A program made the translations under genes and the position numbers. Below, in pieces: positions 8,655 to 16,759 of a stretch of DNA of 64,000 nucleotides (within the stretch, counting starts at the first letter, position 1; the number at the start of each line of letters is the position of its first letter). The notes under the pieces were generated by a model that was given only the letters and a program-made list of their open reading frames with translations, searched no databases and was not told the origin of the DNA. Origin of the DNA: Bog-756 sp963829235 (lineage in GTDB: Bacteria > Actinomycetota > Acidimicrobiia > Acidimicrobiales > RAAP-2); NCBI GenBank assembly GCA_963829235.1, contig CAWHIF010000003.1, positions 1,116,001-1,180,000 of the forward strand, read 5' to 3'.

Positions 8655-10316
8655 TCAGCCGGGCAGCTCGCGGATGGCCCGGTAACGACGGACCAATGCC
8701 GCGGTGGAACTGTCCTGCCCACTCAGATCGGGGGGACCTGCGCCGGTCAGAGCCGGTGCCAGCTGCTTGGCCATGACCTTCCCCAGCTCGACCCCCCACT
8801 GGTCGAAGGAGTCGATGCCCCACACGGCACCTTCGGTGAACACGGTGTGCTCGTAGAGGGCGACGAGCTGGCCGAGCACCGAAGGGGTCAGCTCGGGCGC
8901 CATGATGGTCGAGCTCGGGTGGTTCCCGGGCATGACCTTGTGGGGAACCAGGGACTCAGGGGTCCCGTCGGCGGCGACCTCTGCCGCGGTACGGCCGAAC
9001 GCCAGCACCTGGGCCTGGGCGAAGCAGTTGGACATCAAGAGGTCCTGTTGCTCCCCGGTCTCGTGGGTGGACCGGCCGAAGGCGATGAAATCGCTCGGGA
9101 TCAGCTTGGTGCCCTGGTGGATGAGCTGGTAGAAGGCGTGCTGGCCGTTGGTCCCCGGCTCGCCCCAGAAGATCTCGCCGGTCTGGCCCCACACGGGCGA
9201 CCCGTCGCGTCGCACCGATTTTCCGTTCGACTCCATGGTCAGTTGCTGGAGATAGGCGGGGAAGCGGGCCAGGCGCTGGCTGTAGGGGAGCACTGCATGG
9301 GTCTCCGCACCGAAGAAATTGTTGTACCAGACATTGAGCATGCCCTGAATCACCGGCATGTTGGCGGCCAGTGGCGCGGTGGCGAAATGCTCGTCGATGG
9401 CATGGAAGCCGGCCAGCATGTCGGCAAAGGCATCGGGCCCGATGGCCACCATGAGCGAGAAGCCGATGGCGGAGTCGAACGAGTAGCGCCCGCCCACCCA
9501 GTCCCAGAAGCCGAACATGTTGGCCGCATCGATGCCGAACGCGGTCACCGCTTCAGCGTTGGTGGAGACGGCCACGAAGTGACGGGCCACGGCTTCGTCC
9601 CCGCTTCCCAGCCCGTCGAGCAGCCACTGCCGTGCGGCCGAGGCGTTGGTCAGTGTCTCCAGGGTGGTGAACGTCTTCGAGCAGACGACGAACAGGGTCT
9701 CGGCCGGATCCAGGTCGTGCGTCTTCCAGTACAGGTCGACCGGGTCGATGTTGGACACGAACCGGCATTCGATGTCCGGCGTGGCGTAGTCGAGCATCGC
9801 CTCGTGGGCCATGGCCGGACCCAGGTCGGAGCCCCCGATGCCGATGTTGACCAGGGCGGTGATCCGCTTGCCGGTGGAGCCCTTCCAGTCGCCGGCGCGG
9901 ATGGAGGTGGCCACCTCGCCCATCCGGTCGAGCACCTTGTGCACGTCGGCCACCACGTCGCGCCCGTCGACTTCGAGGCGCTCCGTCCGCGGCATCCGCA
10001 GGGCCACATGGAGCACCGCCCTGTCCTCGGTGGTGTTGATGTGCCGGCCGGCGAACATGGCGTCCCGGCGCTCCTCGACCCCCGCGGCGCGGGCCACGTC
10101 CAACAGCGCGGTCAACGTCTTGTCATCCACCCGCTGTTTGGAGAAGTCGAGATAGAGGTCGCCGGCCGTCACCGTCATCCGGGTGCCACGATCAGGATCC
10201 TCTGCGAACAGCTCCCGCAGGTGACGATGGCGGAGCCCTTCGAAGCGGTCCGAGAGCCTCCGCCACTCATCGGTAATCGACACGTCGACGACCTTGTCCT
10301 TTTCTGTATCGCTCAT
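8655..10316 (-). CDS. pgi: glucose-6-phosphate isomerase
   Basis: A 553-residue phosphoglucose isomerase interconverting glucose 6-phosphate and fructose 6-phosphate in the cytoplasm. Family signatures are present: the phosphate-binding IGIGGSDLGPAM, SKTFTTLET, the first PGI signature near GGRYSFDSAIG, and PHKVMPGNHPSS, followed by the C-terminal FDQWGVELGK stretch containing the catalytic Lys. Length equals that of the long bacterial form. It is a single gene; the 430 bp upstream belong mainly to the next, divergent regulator. Confidence 0.95.
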   Translation of the reverse strand: MSDTEKDKVVDVSITDEWRRLSDRFEGLRHRHLRELFAEDPDRGTRMTVTAGDLYLDFSKQRVDDKTLTALLDVARAAGVEERRDAMFAGRHINTTEDRAVLHVALRMPRTERLEVDGRDVVADVHKVLDRMGEVATSIRAGDWKGSTGKRITALVNIGIGGSDLGPAMAHEAMLDYATPDIECRFVSNIDPVDLYWKTHDLDPAETLFVVCSKTFTTLETLTNASAARQWLLDGLGSGDEAVARHFVAVSTNAEAVTAFGIDAANMFGFWDWVGGRYSFDSAIGFSLMVAIGPDAFADMLAGFHAIDEHFATAPLAANMPVIQGMLNVWYNNFFGAETHAVLPYSQRLARFPAYLQQLTMESNGKSVRRDGSPVWGQTGEIFWGEPGTNGQHAFYQLIHQGTKLIPSDFIAFGRSTHETGEQQDLLMSNCFAQAQVLAFGRTAAEVAADGTPESLVPHKVMPGNHPSSTIMAPELTPSVLGQLVALYEHTVFTEGAVWGIDSFDQWGVELGKVMAKQLAPALTGAGPPDLSGQDSSTAALVRRYRAIRELPG

Positions 10317-10746
10317 GTCTTCCCGTTCACTTGGATTGTTCGCCGTCCTTTCGACCTCTCTTGAAGCGTGCCCGATCCCGCCCGGATGTCACCCGTTGCC
10401 GGCGCGGTGTGGGGCGCATCCGGGCTGATTGTGTCCGTGGCAGAAGATTACCCATCATTCATCTTTCAGTGACACGGAGATTGCACTGTGTTCACCTGTC
10501 CTTCTTAGGGTATGAAGGGATGGCAGCGAACCGCGACACGGCATGTCAGCGCCCGTCCCGTCCAACGGTCGGGCCGGGCACACCGTCCGGGTCATTCCGT
10601 CCGGGGGCTTGGCCCCCTCCGCCTCTCACGGCAACCGCTCTCCCATTTCCGGTGAGGCACGCCCATCGCAGGGTGTCCACCCGCAGGGGCCGCCTGGATG
10701 CCTGCATCCGGGCGTGCACGCTGCCGCGGGGCACCACTGGTCCACG
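10317..10746. other. 430-bp intergenic region between pgi and response regulator
   Basis: It separates pgi (minus) from the response regulator (plus). It holds a Pho-like promoter (listed separately) and, downstream of it, about 230 bp that read open in the regulator's frame. That read-through lacks coding character (low-complexity Pro/Gly/Ser), and the RR domain clearly begins after the ATG at 10747, so I treat it as a long leader. No RNA motif was recognised. Confidence 0.5.
10457..10511 (+). promoter_or_regulatory. candidate Pho box and promoter of the first response regulator
   Basis: GTTCACC (10490-10496) lies 10 bp upstream of a -10-like TAGGGT (10506-10511). ATTCATC at 10457 is exactly 33 bp, three 11-bp turns, upstream. 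The same GTTCACCTG plus TAGGGT arrangement with identical spacing recurs before the second regulator at 11711. GTTCACC is the known half-unit of actinobacterial PhoP boxes; binding here is inferred. Confidence 0.55.
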
Positions 10747-11496
10747 ATGACCTTGGCATTCCGCGAAGTCGAAGATCCGGCACTCCCACCCCTCGGGCAC
10801 CCGACCGTATTGATCATCGATGATGACACCCAATCGCGGGACTCGTTGGCCGCCACGCTCTCGGTGGAGGGATTCGACGTGGTCACCGCCGCGAACGGCG
10901 ACGAAGGAATCGGGCTGGTGGCCTCGGTGGCGCCATCCCTGGTCCTGTTGGACATGCAATTGGCCGACTCGCAGGGTCTCTCGGTCTTCCGGCGCATCGC
11001 CACCATGTCTGCCGTTCCGGTCATCATGATCACCTCACGCGACGATGAGCTCGATGCTGTCCTTGCTCTCGAAGCCGGGGCCGCCGATCACATCACCAAA
11101 CCGCCGCGGCCCCGGGAATTGACGGCGCGGATCAGGGCGGTCCTGCGGCGGATCGGGCGCCAGCCGCTGCCCGACGTCGTCCCGTCCCGTCCCGACGGCA
11201 TCTACACCCTGGGCCCGGTCTGCATCGATCTCGCACTGCGGGAGGCGGTGGTCAGGGGGAAGGCCGTCGACCTCTCCCGCAAGGAGTTCGATCTCCTGGC
11301 CCTGCTGGTCTCCGAATCCGGCCACGTGGTCACTCGCCAGAAGTGCATGGAAAGGATCTGGCAGGACCGCAAGATGGGCGACAGCCGCACGCTCGACACC
11401 CACGTGAAACGGCTGCGCAAGAAGATCGAGCTCAATCCGGCCGATCCCGAGCACGTACTGACCGTGCGCGGAATCGGATACCGCTTCAAACAGTAG
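10747..11496 (+). CDS. OmpR/PhoB-type response regulator
   Basis: A 249-residue two-component regulator. The receiver domain opens TVLIIDDDTQSRDSL, with the phosphoacceptor Asp in VLLDMQLAD; the switch region reads MITSRDDE and the conserved Lys is in HITKPPRP. The C-terminal winged helix ends RTLDTHVKRLRKKIELNP and VRGIGYRFKQ. The start is set at ATG 10747, just before the receiver; a GTP-poor leader upstream is also open. No sensor kinase is adjacent. A second OmpR-type regulator follows 260 bp later, and the pst operon converges on the pair, so a role in phosphate sensing is likely. Confidence 0.88.
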   Translation: MTLAFREVEDPALPPLGHPTVLIIDDDTQSRDSLAATLSVEGFDVVTAANGDEGIGLVASVAPSLVLLDMQLADSQGLSVFRRIATMSAVPVIMITSRDDELDAVLALEAGAADHITKPPRPRELTARIRAVLRRIGRQPLPDVVPSRPDGIYTLGPVCIDLALREAVVRGKAVDLSRKEFDLLALLVSESGHVVTRQKCMERIWQDRKMGDSRTLDTHVKRLRKKIELNPADPEHVLTVRGIGYRFKQ

Positions 11497-11666
11497 GGGT
11501 CTACCCGGCGCCGCGCCCACCACTGCCTCCCCCACTGGTCGACGATCGGTGTGCGGGTGGACCCCTACTGGTTGAAGCCCACGGCCTGACCCGGAGCCTC
11601 TCGGGTCGGGCCGTCCGGCCCCTGGCCCGGCCCGAGGACGTGGGAGTACGCGGCCCGACCCACAAC

Positions 11667-11732
11667 GTTCACGGAACGATCACCCCCAGGTAGCCAACGG
11701 GCCGTTTCCCGTTCACCTGACTTCTCTAGGGT
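11667..11732 (+). promoter_or_regulatory. candidate Pho box and promoter of the second response regulator
   Basis: GTTCACC (11711-11717) precedes a -10-like TAGGGT (11727-11732) with the same spacing as at 10490. Upstream, in strict 11-bp phase, lie GTTCACG (11667) and GATCACC (11678). A short palindrome, CGTTC-ACG-GAACG, covers 11666-11678. Together this looks like a PhoP/PhoB-type direct-repeat operator. Confidence 0.6.
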
Positions 11733-11756
11733 CAGCTCTGGAGGTCGCCCCTGCCC

Positions 11757-12602
11757 ATGGACGCCGTCGCAGAGAACATCAGAGTTCTGGTGGTCGAGGA
11801 TGAGGAGTCCTACCGTGCGGCACTCTCCTCGGGGCTCACCCTGGAGGGTTTCGACGTGGATGTCGCCCCCGACGGCTCCGAGGGTCTGCGACTGTTCGCC
11901 GACCGACCTCCGGACATCGTGCTCCTCGACATGCTGTTGCCCGGCATGCACGGGATGGAGGTCTGCCGCCGGATGCGGGCCATCTCCCAGGTGCCGATCG
12001 TGATGGTCAGCGCCGTGGACACCGAGCTCGACGTGGTCCTCGGTCTCGAGCTCGGAGCGTCGGATTACGTGACCAAGCCATTTCACCTGCGGGAGCTGGT
12101 GGCCCGGATCCAGGCAATCCTTCGCCGGGTGTCACCGCAGGCCACACCCTTCCTGGAGCCTGTTCCCCCCGACGCAGGCGGGCCGAACGCCGATCAGACG
12201 CTCTCCGACCAGCGCCCCAACGCCGCGTTCGGGACCGTCACCGTCGACTTCGTGCGCCGCGAGGTGACCGTCGATGGGCGTCAGACCCACCTGTCCCGCC
12301 GCGAATTCGACCTGTTGGCGGTACTGCTCTCCCCGGCCCGCCGGGTCCGCACGCGAGCCGAGCTCATCGACCTGTTGTGGCCCGATCGCTACCTTTCGGA
12401 CAGTCGCACCCTCGACACCCACATCCACCGGCTCCGGGCCAAGCTCGAACCGGATCCGGCCCAACCCCACTTCATCGTCACGGTCCGGGGCGTCGGTTTC
12501 CGGATCGACCCCGACGGCGCCCGTCCCGCGCCCCCGTCCCCAGAGGTGTTCGAGCTGGACCGGTCGGGACGACCCGACCGGTCCCAGCCGGTCTCGGCCT
12601 AG
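11757..12602 (+). CDS. OmpR/PhoB-type response regulator, candidate phosphate regulator
   Basis: A 281-residue regulator with a canonical receiver (IRVLVVEDEESYRAAL, phospho-Asp in IVLLDMLLPG, VMVSAVDTE, Lys in DYVTKPFHLREL), an unusually long linker of about 45 residues rich in Pro, Ala and Asp, and an OmpR winged helix (LSRREFDLLAVL, SRTLDTHIHRLRAKLE, VRGVGFRI). It stops 14 bp before the converging end of pstB. It is closer to RegX3/PhoP than the first regulator because its receiver is complete and TKPF is canonical. Its promoter carries the GTTCACC element, implying auto- or cross-regulation. No kinase gene is adjacent. Confidence 0.88.
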   Translation: MDAVAENIRVLVVEDEESYRAALSSGLTLEGFDVDVAPDGSEGLRLFADRPPDIVLLDMLLPGMHGMEVCRRMRAISQVPIVMVSAVDTELDVVLGLELGASDYVTKPFHLRELVARIQAILRRVSPQATPFLEPVPPDAGGPNADQTLSDQRPNAAFGTVTVDFVRREVTVDGRQTHLSRREFDLLAVLLSPARRVRTRAELIDLLWPDRYLSDSRTLDTHIHRLRAKLEPDPAQPHFIVTVRGVGFRIDPDGARPAPPSPEVFELDRSGRPDRSQPVSA

Positions 12603-12616
12603 CGCTCCGGTCGTCC

Positions 12617-13474
12617 CTAGCCGAACCGACCGTTGACGTAGTCCAGCGTCCGGGGGTCGGTGGGCTCACTGAACAGCTTGGCGGTGGGTCCGAATTCGAT
12701 GAGCTTGCCGGCCTTGTCCTCGCCCATCAGCAGGAAGGCGCAGCGGTCGGAGACCCGCATGGCCTGTTGCATGTTGTGGGTGACGATGACGATGGTCACC
12801 CGGTGCTTGAGCTCCCCGACCAGCTCTTCGATCCGCTTGGTGGCGATCGGGTCGAGTGCCGAGGTGGGCTCGTCCATCAACAGCACCTCGGGCTCCACGG
12901 CCAGGGCCCGGGCGATGCACAGGCGCTGTTGCTCCCCACCCGAGAGCGTGCTGGCGTGGGTCTTCAACCGGTCGCGCACGCTGTCCCACAGGGCGGCGGC
13001 GATCAGGGCCGACTCGGCCGCTTCGTCGAGAAGCGCCTTCTTACGCACCCCGTTGAACCTGAGCCCGGCCACGGCGTTTTCGTAGATGCTCATGGTGGGG
13101 AACGGGTTGGGGCGCTGGAAGACCATGCCCACCCGTGTCCGGAGCAGGGTGGCATCGGTCGACGCGGCATAGACATCGAGGTCTCCGAGGTGGATGCTCC
13201 CGGTGACGGATGCGGTCCGCACGCTGTCCTGCATCCGGTTGAGGGCACGGAGCAACGTGGTCTTGCCGGACCCGGACGGCCCGATGAGGGCGGTGATCTC
13301 GCCGGCATGGACGTCGAAGGTGACATCTCGGACCGCGGTTCGCCCCGAGAAGGCGACGGCCACGTCCCGCAGCCGCATCACCGGGTCGCCCACCGGTCGC
13401 TCCATCAGGACTTCGCCGGTGTTCACACTCACACTCTCGTCCATCCTTGGTGAAGCCGGGGTCGGATCGATCAT
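12617..13474 (-). CDS. pstB: phosphate ABC transporter ATP-binding protein
   Basis: The cytoplasmic ATPase of the high-affinity phosphate importer, 285 residues. It has Walker A GPSGSGKTTLLRALNR, the Q-loop VFQRPNPFPTMSIYENV-like stretch, the signature LSGGEQQRLCIARAL, Walker B VLLMDEPTSALDP and the switch histidine in VTHNMQQA. The start at ATG 13474 overlaps the pstA stop as ATGA, showing translational coupling. An about 30-residue N-terminal extension precedes the core. It is the last gene of pstSCAB; the usual phoU does not follow, and transcription instead meets the response regulator genes head-on. Confidence 0.95.
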   Translation of the reverse strand: MIDPTPASPRMDESVSVNTGEVLMERPVGDPVMRLRDVAVAFSGRTAVRDVTFDVHAGEITALIGPSGSGKTTLLRALNRMQDSVRTASVTGSIHLGDLDVYAASTDATLLRTRVGMVFQRPNPFPTMSIYENAVAGLRFNGVRKKALLDEAAESALIAAALWDSVRDRLKTHASTLSGGEQQRLCIARALAVEPEVLLMDEPTSALDPIATKRIEELVGELKHRVTIVIVTHNMQQAMRVSDRCAFLLMGEDKAGKLIEFGPTAKLFSEPTDPRTLDYVNGRFG

Positions 13475-14385
13475 TGTTTCTCCCTTTGGAGGAATGCGGC
13501 GGCGACCCGGCTGCCGATGCTGAGCACCAGGACCACCACCATCAAGAGCAACGCCGCTCCCCACGCGATCTGTACCAGATCGGCATAGGGTTGGCTGCTG
13601 TTGTTGAAGATCACCAGGGGAAGGGCGTCGATCGCCTTCGTCGGGTTCCATTGCATGTACTGGTTGCCGAAGATGGTCAGCAACAGGGGCGCGGTCTCAC
13701 CCAGGCCGCGGGCCACGGCCAGCAGTACGCCGGTGATGACCCCGGGCATGGCCGACGGCACCACCACGCGTCTGGCGATGGTGGAGTTGCGGGCACCGAG
13801 GGCCAGGGCGGCCTCGCTCAAGCTGTAGGGCACACCCCGGTAGGCGGTCTCACCGGCCCGGATGATCACCGGGAGCATCACGATCCCGATGGCGAACGCA
13901 CCGGCCAGTCCGCTGTAACCGAAATTCTTGACGATGGCGATATACCCGAAGATGCCGATGGTGATCGAGGGGACACCGGTCATGACATCGGCGGTGAAGC
14001 GGACGGCCGAGGCGACACGTCCCTCCGACGACGCCAGAAACAGGCTGCACGTGAGCCCGAGGGGCACCGTCACCGCGGTGGCTATGAGCCCGATCACCGC
14101 CGTGCCGACAATGGCGTTGGACACGCCGCCGCCCGGTATGCCCTCGGGCGTCGTGGGGTGGGTGAAGAAGTCGGCGTTCCATGCCGGAAGCCCCTTGATC
14201 ACCACATAGGCGACCACGGCGACCAGCGGGACGATGGCGATCCCGAGGAACACCCAGCACACGCCTACCGCGATCCGCGAGTAATTCTTGCGTCGGCGGA
14301 GCGTCGCCGCGGCCACGGCCTGGATCTCGCGGCGTCGCTGGAGCATCGGGTCCAACGGGGCGTCGAAGGTCAGGGTGGACGCCAT
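13471..14385 (-). CDS. pstA: phosphate ABC transporter permease
   Basis: A 304-residue inner-membrane permease with six predicted helices and the BPD_transp_1 coupling loop (EAALALGARNSTIARRVVVPSAMPGVITG), which contacts PstB. SITIGIFGYIAIVKNFGYSG and ARGLGETAPLL are typical of PstA. It begins with an ATG sharing one base with the pstC stop (TGATG) and ends overlapping pstB, so the three are translationally coupled. Confidence 0.95.
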   Translation of the reverse strand: MASTLTFDAPLDPMLQRRREIQAVAAATLRRRKNYSRIAVGVCWVFLGIAIVPLVAVVAYVVIKGLPAWNADFFTHPTTPEGIPGGGVSNAIVGTAVIGLIATAVTVPLGLTCSLFLASSEGRVASAVRFTADVMTGVPSITIGIFGYIAIVKNFGYSGLAGAFAIGIVMLPVIIRAGETAYRGVPYSLSEAALALGARNSTIARRVVVPSAMPGVITGVLLAVARGLGETAPLLLTIFGNQYMQWNPTKAIDALPLVIFNNSSQPYADLVQIAWGAALLLMVVVLVLSIGSRVAAAFLQREKQ

Positions 14386-15356
14386 CAGGCCACCGCCACC
14401 GATGCCGCGGTGCCCCGGGCGGTCGACCGCACCAACGACCGCGCCAGGACATTGACCGAGATCCCGATGACCAGGAGCACCAACGCCGCCCCGAAGAGGG
14501 CCGCCAGCTCGGTACCCGTGGCCTCGCCGAAGTTGTTGACGATGAGCGAGGCCAGGGTGGCTGCCGGGGCCTTGACCGAGTGGGCGATATAGGGCGAGTT
14601 GCCGATGACCAGGGCCACGGCCACCGTCTCACCCAGCGCCCGGCCCATGGCCAGGGTGAAGCCGCCGAGGATGCCGGTGCGGGCGCCCGGGACCACCACC
14701 TTGCGCAGCACCTGCCAGCGGGTCGCCCCGAGGGCCAGCGCCCCCTCCACCTGCTCCTTGGGCACGACGGCCAGTACGTCGCGGGAGATGGCCACCATGG
14801 TGGGCAGCACCATCACGAACAGGATGACCCCGGCCAGCAGGATTCCGACCCCGTCGGCGGGACCGTTGAACAGCCCGGTCCACCCGAGCACCGAGGTCAG
14901 AAAGGGCTCGACCGTGCTCCTGAACACCGGGGCGAGCACGATCAGGCCCCACAGGCCGTAGACCACGCTGGGCACGGCAGCCAGCAGCTCCACCGCAGTG
15001 GACAACGGCTGTCGCAGCCGGTCTGGGACCAGGTGGGCGAGGGCGATGGCGGTGCCGAGGCCGATGGGCACGGCCAGCACGAGGGCGATGGCGGTGGTCT
15101 CGATGGTCCCGAGGATGAACGGGAGCAGCCCGAATTTGTTCTGGTTCGGGTCCCACACCTTTTCGAAGATCCACGAGACGCCGAGCGTGGAGAAGGCCGG
15201 CTTGGACTGGACGACGATCGAGACCAGGTACCACGCCACCAGGGCGACGAAGATGCCGGCCGCGGCGATGAGGACCCCCCGGTAGGCACCGTTGGGCATC
15301 GAGCGGCGCCGTCCGGGCATCCCGGCGTGTGGTGCCGCTGTGTCGGCGGTGGTCAC
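14385..15356 (-). CDS. pstC: phosphate ABC transporter permease
   Basis: A 323-residue partner permease. Hydrophobic helices begin at GVLIAAAGIFVALVAWYLV, and the PstC hallmarks AAVPSVVYGLWGLIVLAP and GATRWQVLRKVVVPGARTGILGG (coupling helix) are present, as is MGRALGETVAVALVIGNSP. It forms the channel heterodimer with PstA. It starts about 48 bp after the pstS stop. Confidence 0.95.
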   Translation of the reverse strand: MTTADTAAPHAGMPGRRRSMPNGAYRGVLIAAAGIFVALVAWYLVSIVVQSKPAFSTLGVSWIFEKVWDPNQNKFGLLPFILGTIETTAIALVLAVPIGLGTAIALAHLVPDRLRQPLSTAVELLAAVPSVVYGLWGLIVLAPVFRSTVEPFLTSVLGWTGLFNGPADGVGILLAGVILFVMVLPTMVAISRDVLAVVPKEQVEGALALGATRWQVLRKVVVPGARTGILGGFTLAMGRALGETVAVALVIGNSPYIAHSVKAPAATLASLIVNNFGEATGTELAALFGAALVLLVIGISVNVLARSLVRSTARGTAASVAVA

Positions 15357-15403
15357 GGTGTTCGGTCAGCCCCTCGCGGACGTGGGTCTTGGACCCGGAA
15401 AAT

Positions 15404-16582
15404 TCACTTGGTCAGCAGAGCCTGCCCGCTCGGGCCCGTGACCGTCAGCAACGCGGCCCGGTTGGAGTTCTGGAGCCCGGGCGGGAGCACGACGTAGCCG
15501 AGTCCCGACGCCTGGTCCTGACCACCGCCGGTATGGGTGGTCCAGTCGAGGACCTTGACCACCTGCGCACCCGTCGTCGCGCTCTTCTGGTGCTGCAAGA
15601 GGATGGCCCAGCTGTAACCGGCGATGGGGTAGCTGGCCGCACCCGGCTCGTTGACGATGGAGAAGTCGGTCGAGGTGACACCGAGCCTCTGGTCGGCGTC
15701 GGCGGCCACAGTGGCCTGCGAGGGCACCACGTACATTCCGGCGGCGTTCTTGATGGCCGCGAAGGTGAAGTTGTTCTGCAGGGCGTAGGCCAGCTCGACG
15801 TAGCCGATCGAGTACGGGGTCGACTTGATGCTCGATGCCACACCCGAGTTCTTGGGCGTGGCGATGGCCACCGACGGCCAGGCGATGGTCTTGCTCGTAC
15901 CCAGCTTCCACACCGTCGGGGCGGCCACCGCGAGGTAGTCGGTGAAGATGTAGGTGGTACCCGAGCTGTCGGCCCGCACCTCGGGCACGATGCTGTTGGA
16001 GGGCAGGGTCACCCCTGGGTTGAGGGCTTCGATCTGCGGGGCGTTCCAGGTCTTGATGGAACCGTCGAAGATGCCGGCCAGTGTGGGGGCGTCCAACCGC
16101 AGCCGCTTGGTCACGCCGGGCAGGTTGTAGGAGATGCTGACACCGCCGAGGATGTCCGGGATCTGGATGACCTTGCCGGCCGACGCCGGCATCTTGGCCA
16201 GGTCGGAGCTCGACATGGGCACGTCGGAGGCGGCGAAGTCGACCGACCCGGACTCGAAGTCGGTGATGCCCGTACCGCTGCCCACGCCGGAGTAGTTGAC
16301 CTGCAGACCGGAGTTGAGGCCGGTGTAGGTGTAGAAGGCCTTGGTGAAGAAGGGCTGGACGAACGTCGATCCGGCCGCGGTCAGCGAGCCCGAGGGAGCC
16401 TTCAGATCGGCGGCGATGAAGGCGGCGTTGCTGGCGCTCAGTTTGCCCCCGGGGGGCACCGTCGTGGTCGAGGGTGTGGACGACGAGCTGCAGGCGGCGA
16501 GCAACGTGCCCGCGGCAACCAGGCTGGCGATGAGCAGATGGGTCGCCTTGCGGCGCGGCCCCGTCGAGGGGAGAGGGGTCAT
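15404..16582 (-). CDS. pstS: phosphate-binding lipoprotein
   Basis: The extracytoplasmic phosphate receptor, about 392 residues. The N-terminus is a lipoprotein signal: basic ATHLLIA then VAAGTLLAACSSS, with the acylated Cys in the lipobox LLAAC. The mature part has phosphate-binding loops typical of PstS: GSTFVQPFF, YSGVGSGTGI, FAASDVPMS, and RADSSGTTYIFTDYL. The ATG at 16582 is preferred over a TTG at 16657 because it gives a normal signal peptide. Expression should rise on phosphate starvation, given the repeat array upstream. Confidence 0.95.
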   Translation of the reverse strand: MTPLPSTGPRRKATHLLIASLVAAGTLLAACSSSSTPSTTTVPPGGKLSASNAAFIAADLKAPSGSLTAAGSTFVQPFFTKAFYTYTGLNSGLQVNYSGVGSGTGITDFESGSVDFAASDVPMSSSDLAKMPASAGKVIQIPDILGGVSISYNLPGVTKRLRLDAPTLAGIFDGSIKTWNAPQIEALNPGVTLPSNSIVPEVRADSSGTTYIFTDYLAVAAPTVWKLGTSKTIAWPSVAIATPKNSGVASSIKSTPYSIGYVELAYALQNNFTFAAIKNAAGMYVVPSQATVAADADQRLGVTSTDFSIVNEPGAASYPIAGYSWAILLQHQKSATTGAQVVKVLDWTTHTGGGQDQASGLGYVVLPPGLQNSNRAALLTVTGPSGQALLTK

Positions 16583-16640
16583 GATCGAATCCACTGGTGC
16601 TGGGACCTCCGTGTCAGCATTCTGCGGCCGTTCCGACCGC

Positions 16641-16665
16641 AAACAAAAGAGGTGCAAGAAGCACC
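16641..16665 (-). terminator. hairpin with U-tract in the pstS leader
   Basis: On the minus strand GGTGC, a TTCTT loop and GCACC are followed at once by TCTTTTGTTT, the layout of a weak intrinsic terminator. It lies 60 bp before the pstS ATG and downstream of the repeat operator. It could end read-through from the potassium channel gene or attenuate pst transcription. Confidence 0.5.
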
Positions 16666-16678
16666 CCGCTTGCGACCG

Positions 16679-16751
16679 TACCTATTGGAGATGAACGTCG
16701 GGCGAACCCCCAGTGAACGGAGCACGAACATCAGGTGCTCTGGGGATGAAC
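16679..16751 (-). promoter_or_regulatory. Pho box array and promoter of the pst operon
   Basis: Six consecutive 11-bp blocks fill 16686-16751. On the minus strand five of them begin GTTC (GTTCATC, GTTCGTG, GTTCACT, GTTCGCC, GTTCATC) and one is degenerate. A -10-like TAGGTA (16684-16679) follows directly. The 11-bp GTTCAYC direct-repeat unit is the established PhoP operator in actinobacteria. Overlap with the -35 position suggests activation by a phosphorylated response regulator. Confidence 0.8.
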
Positions 16752-16759
16752 TCTCGGCG

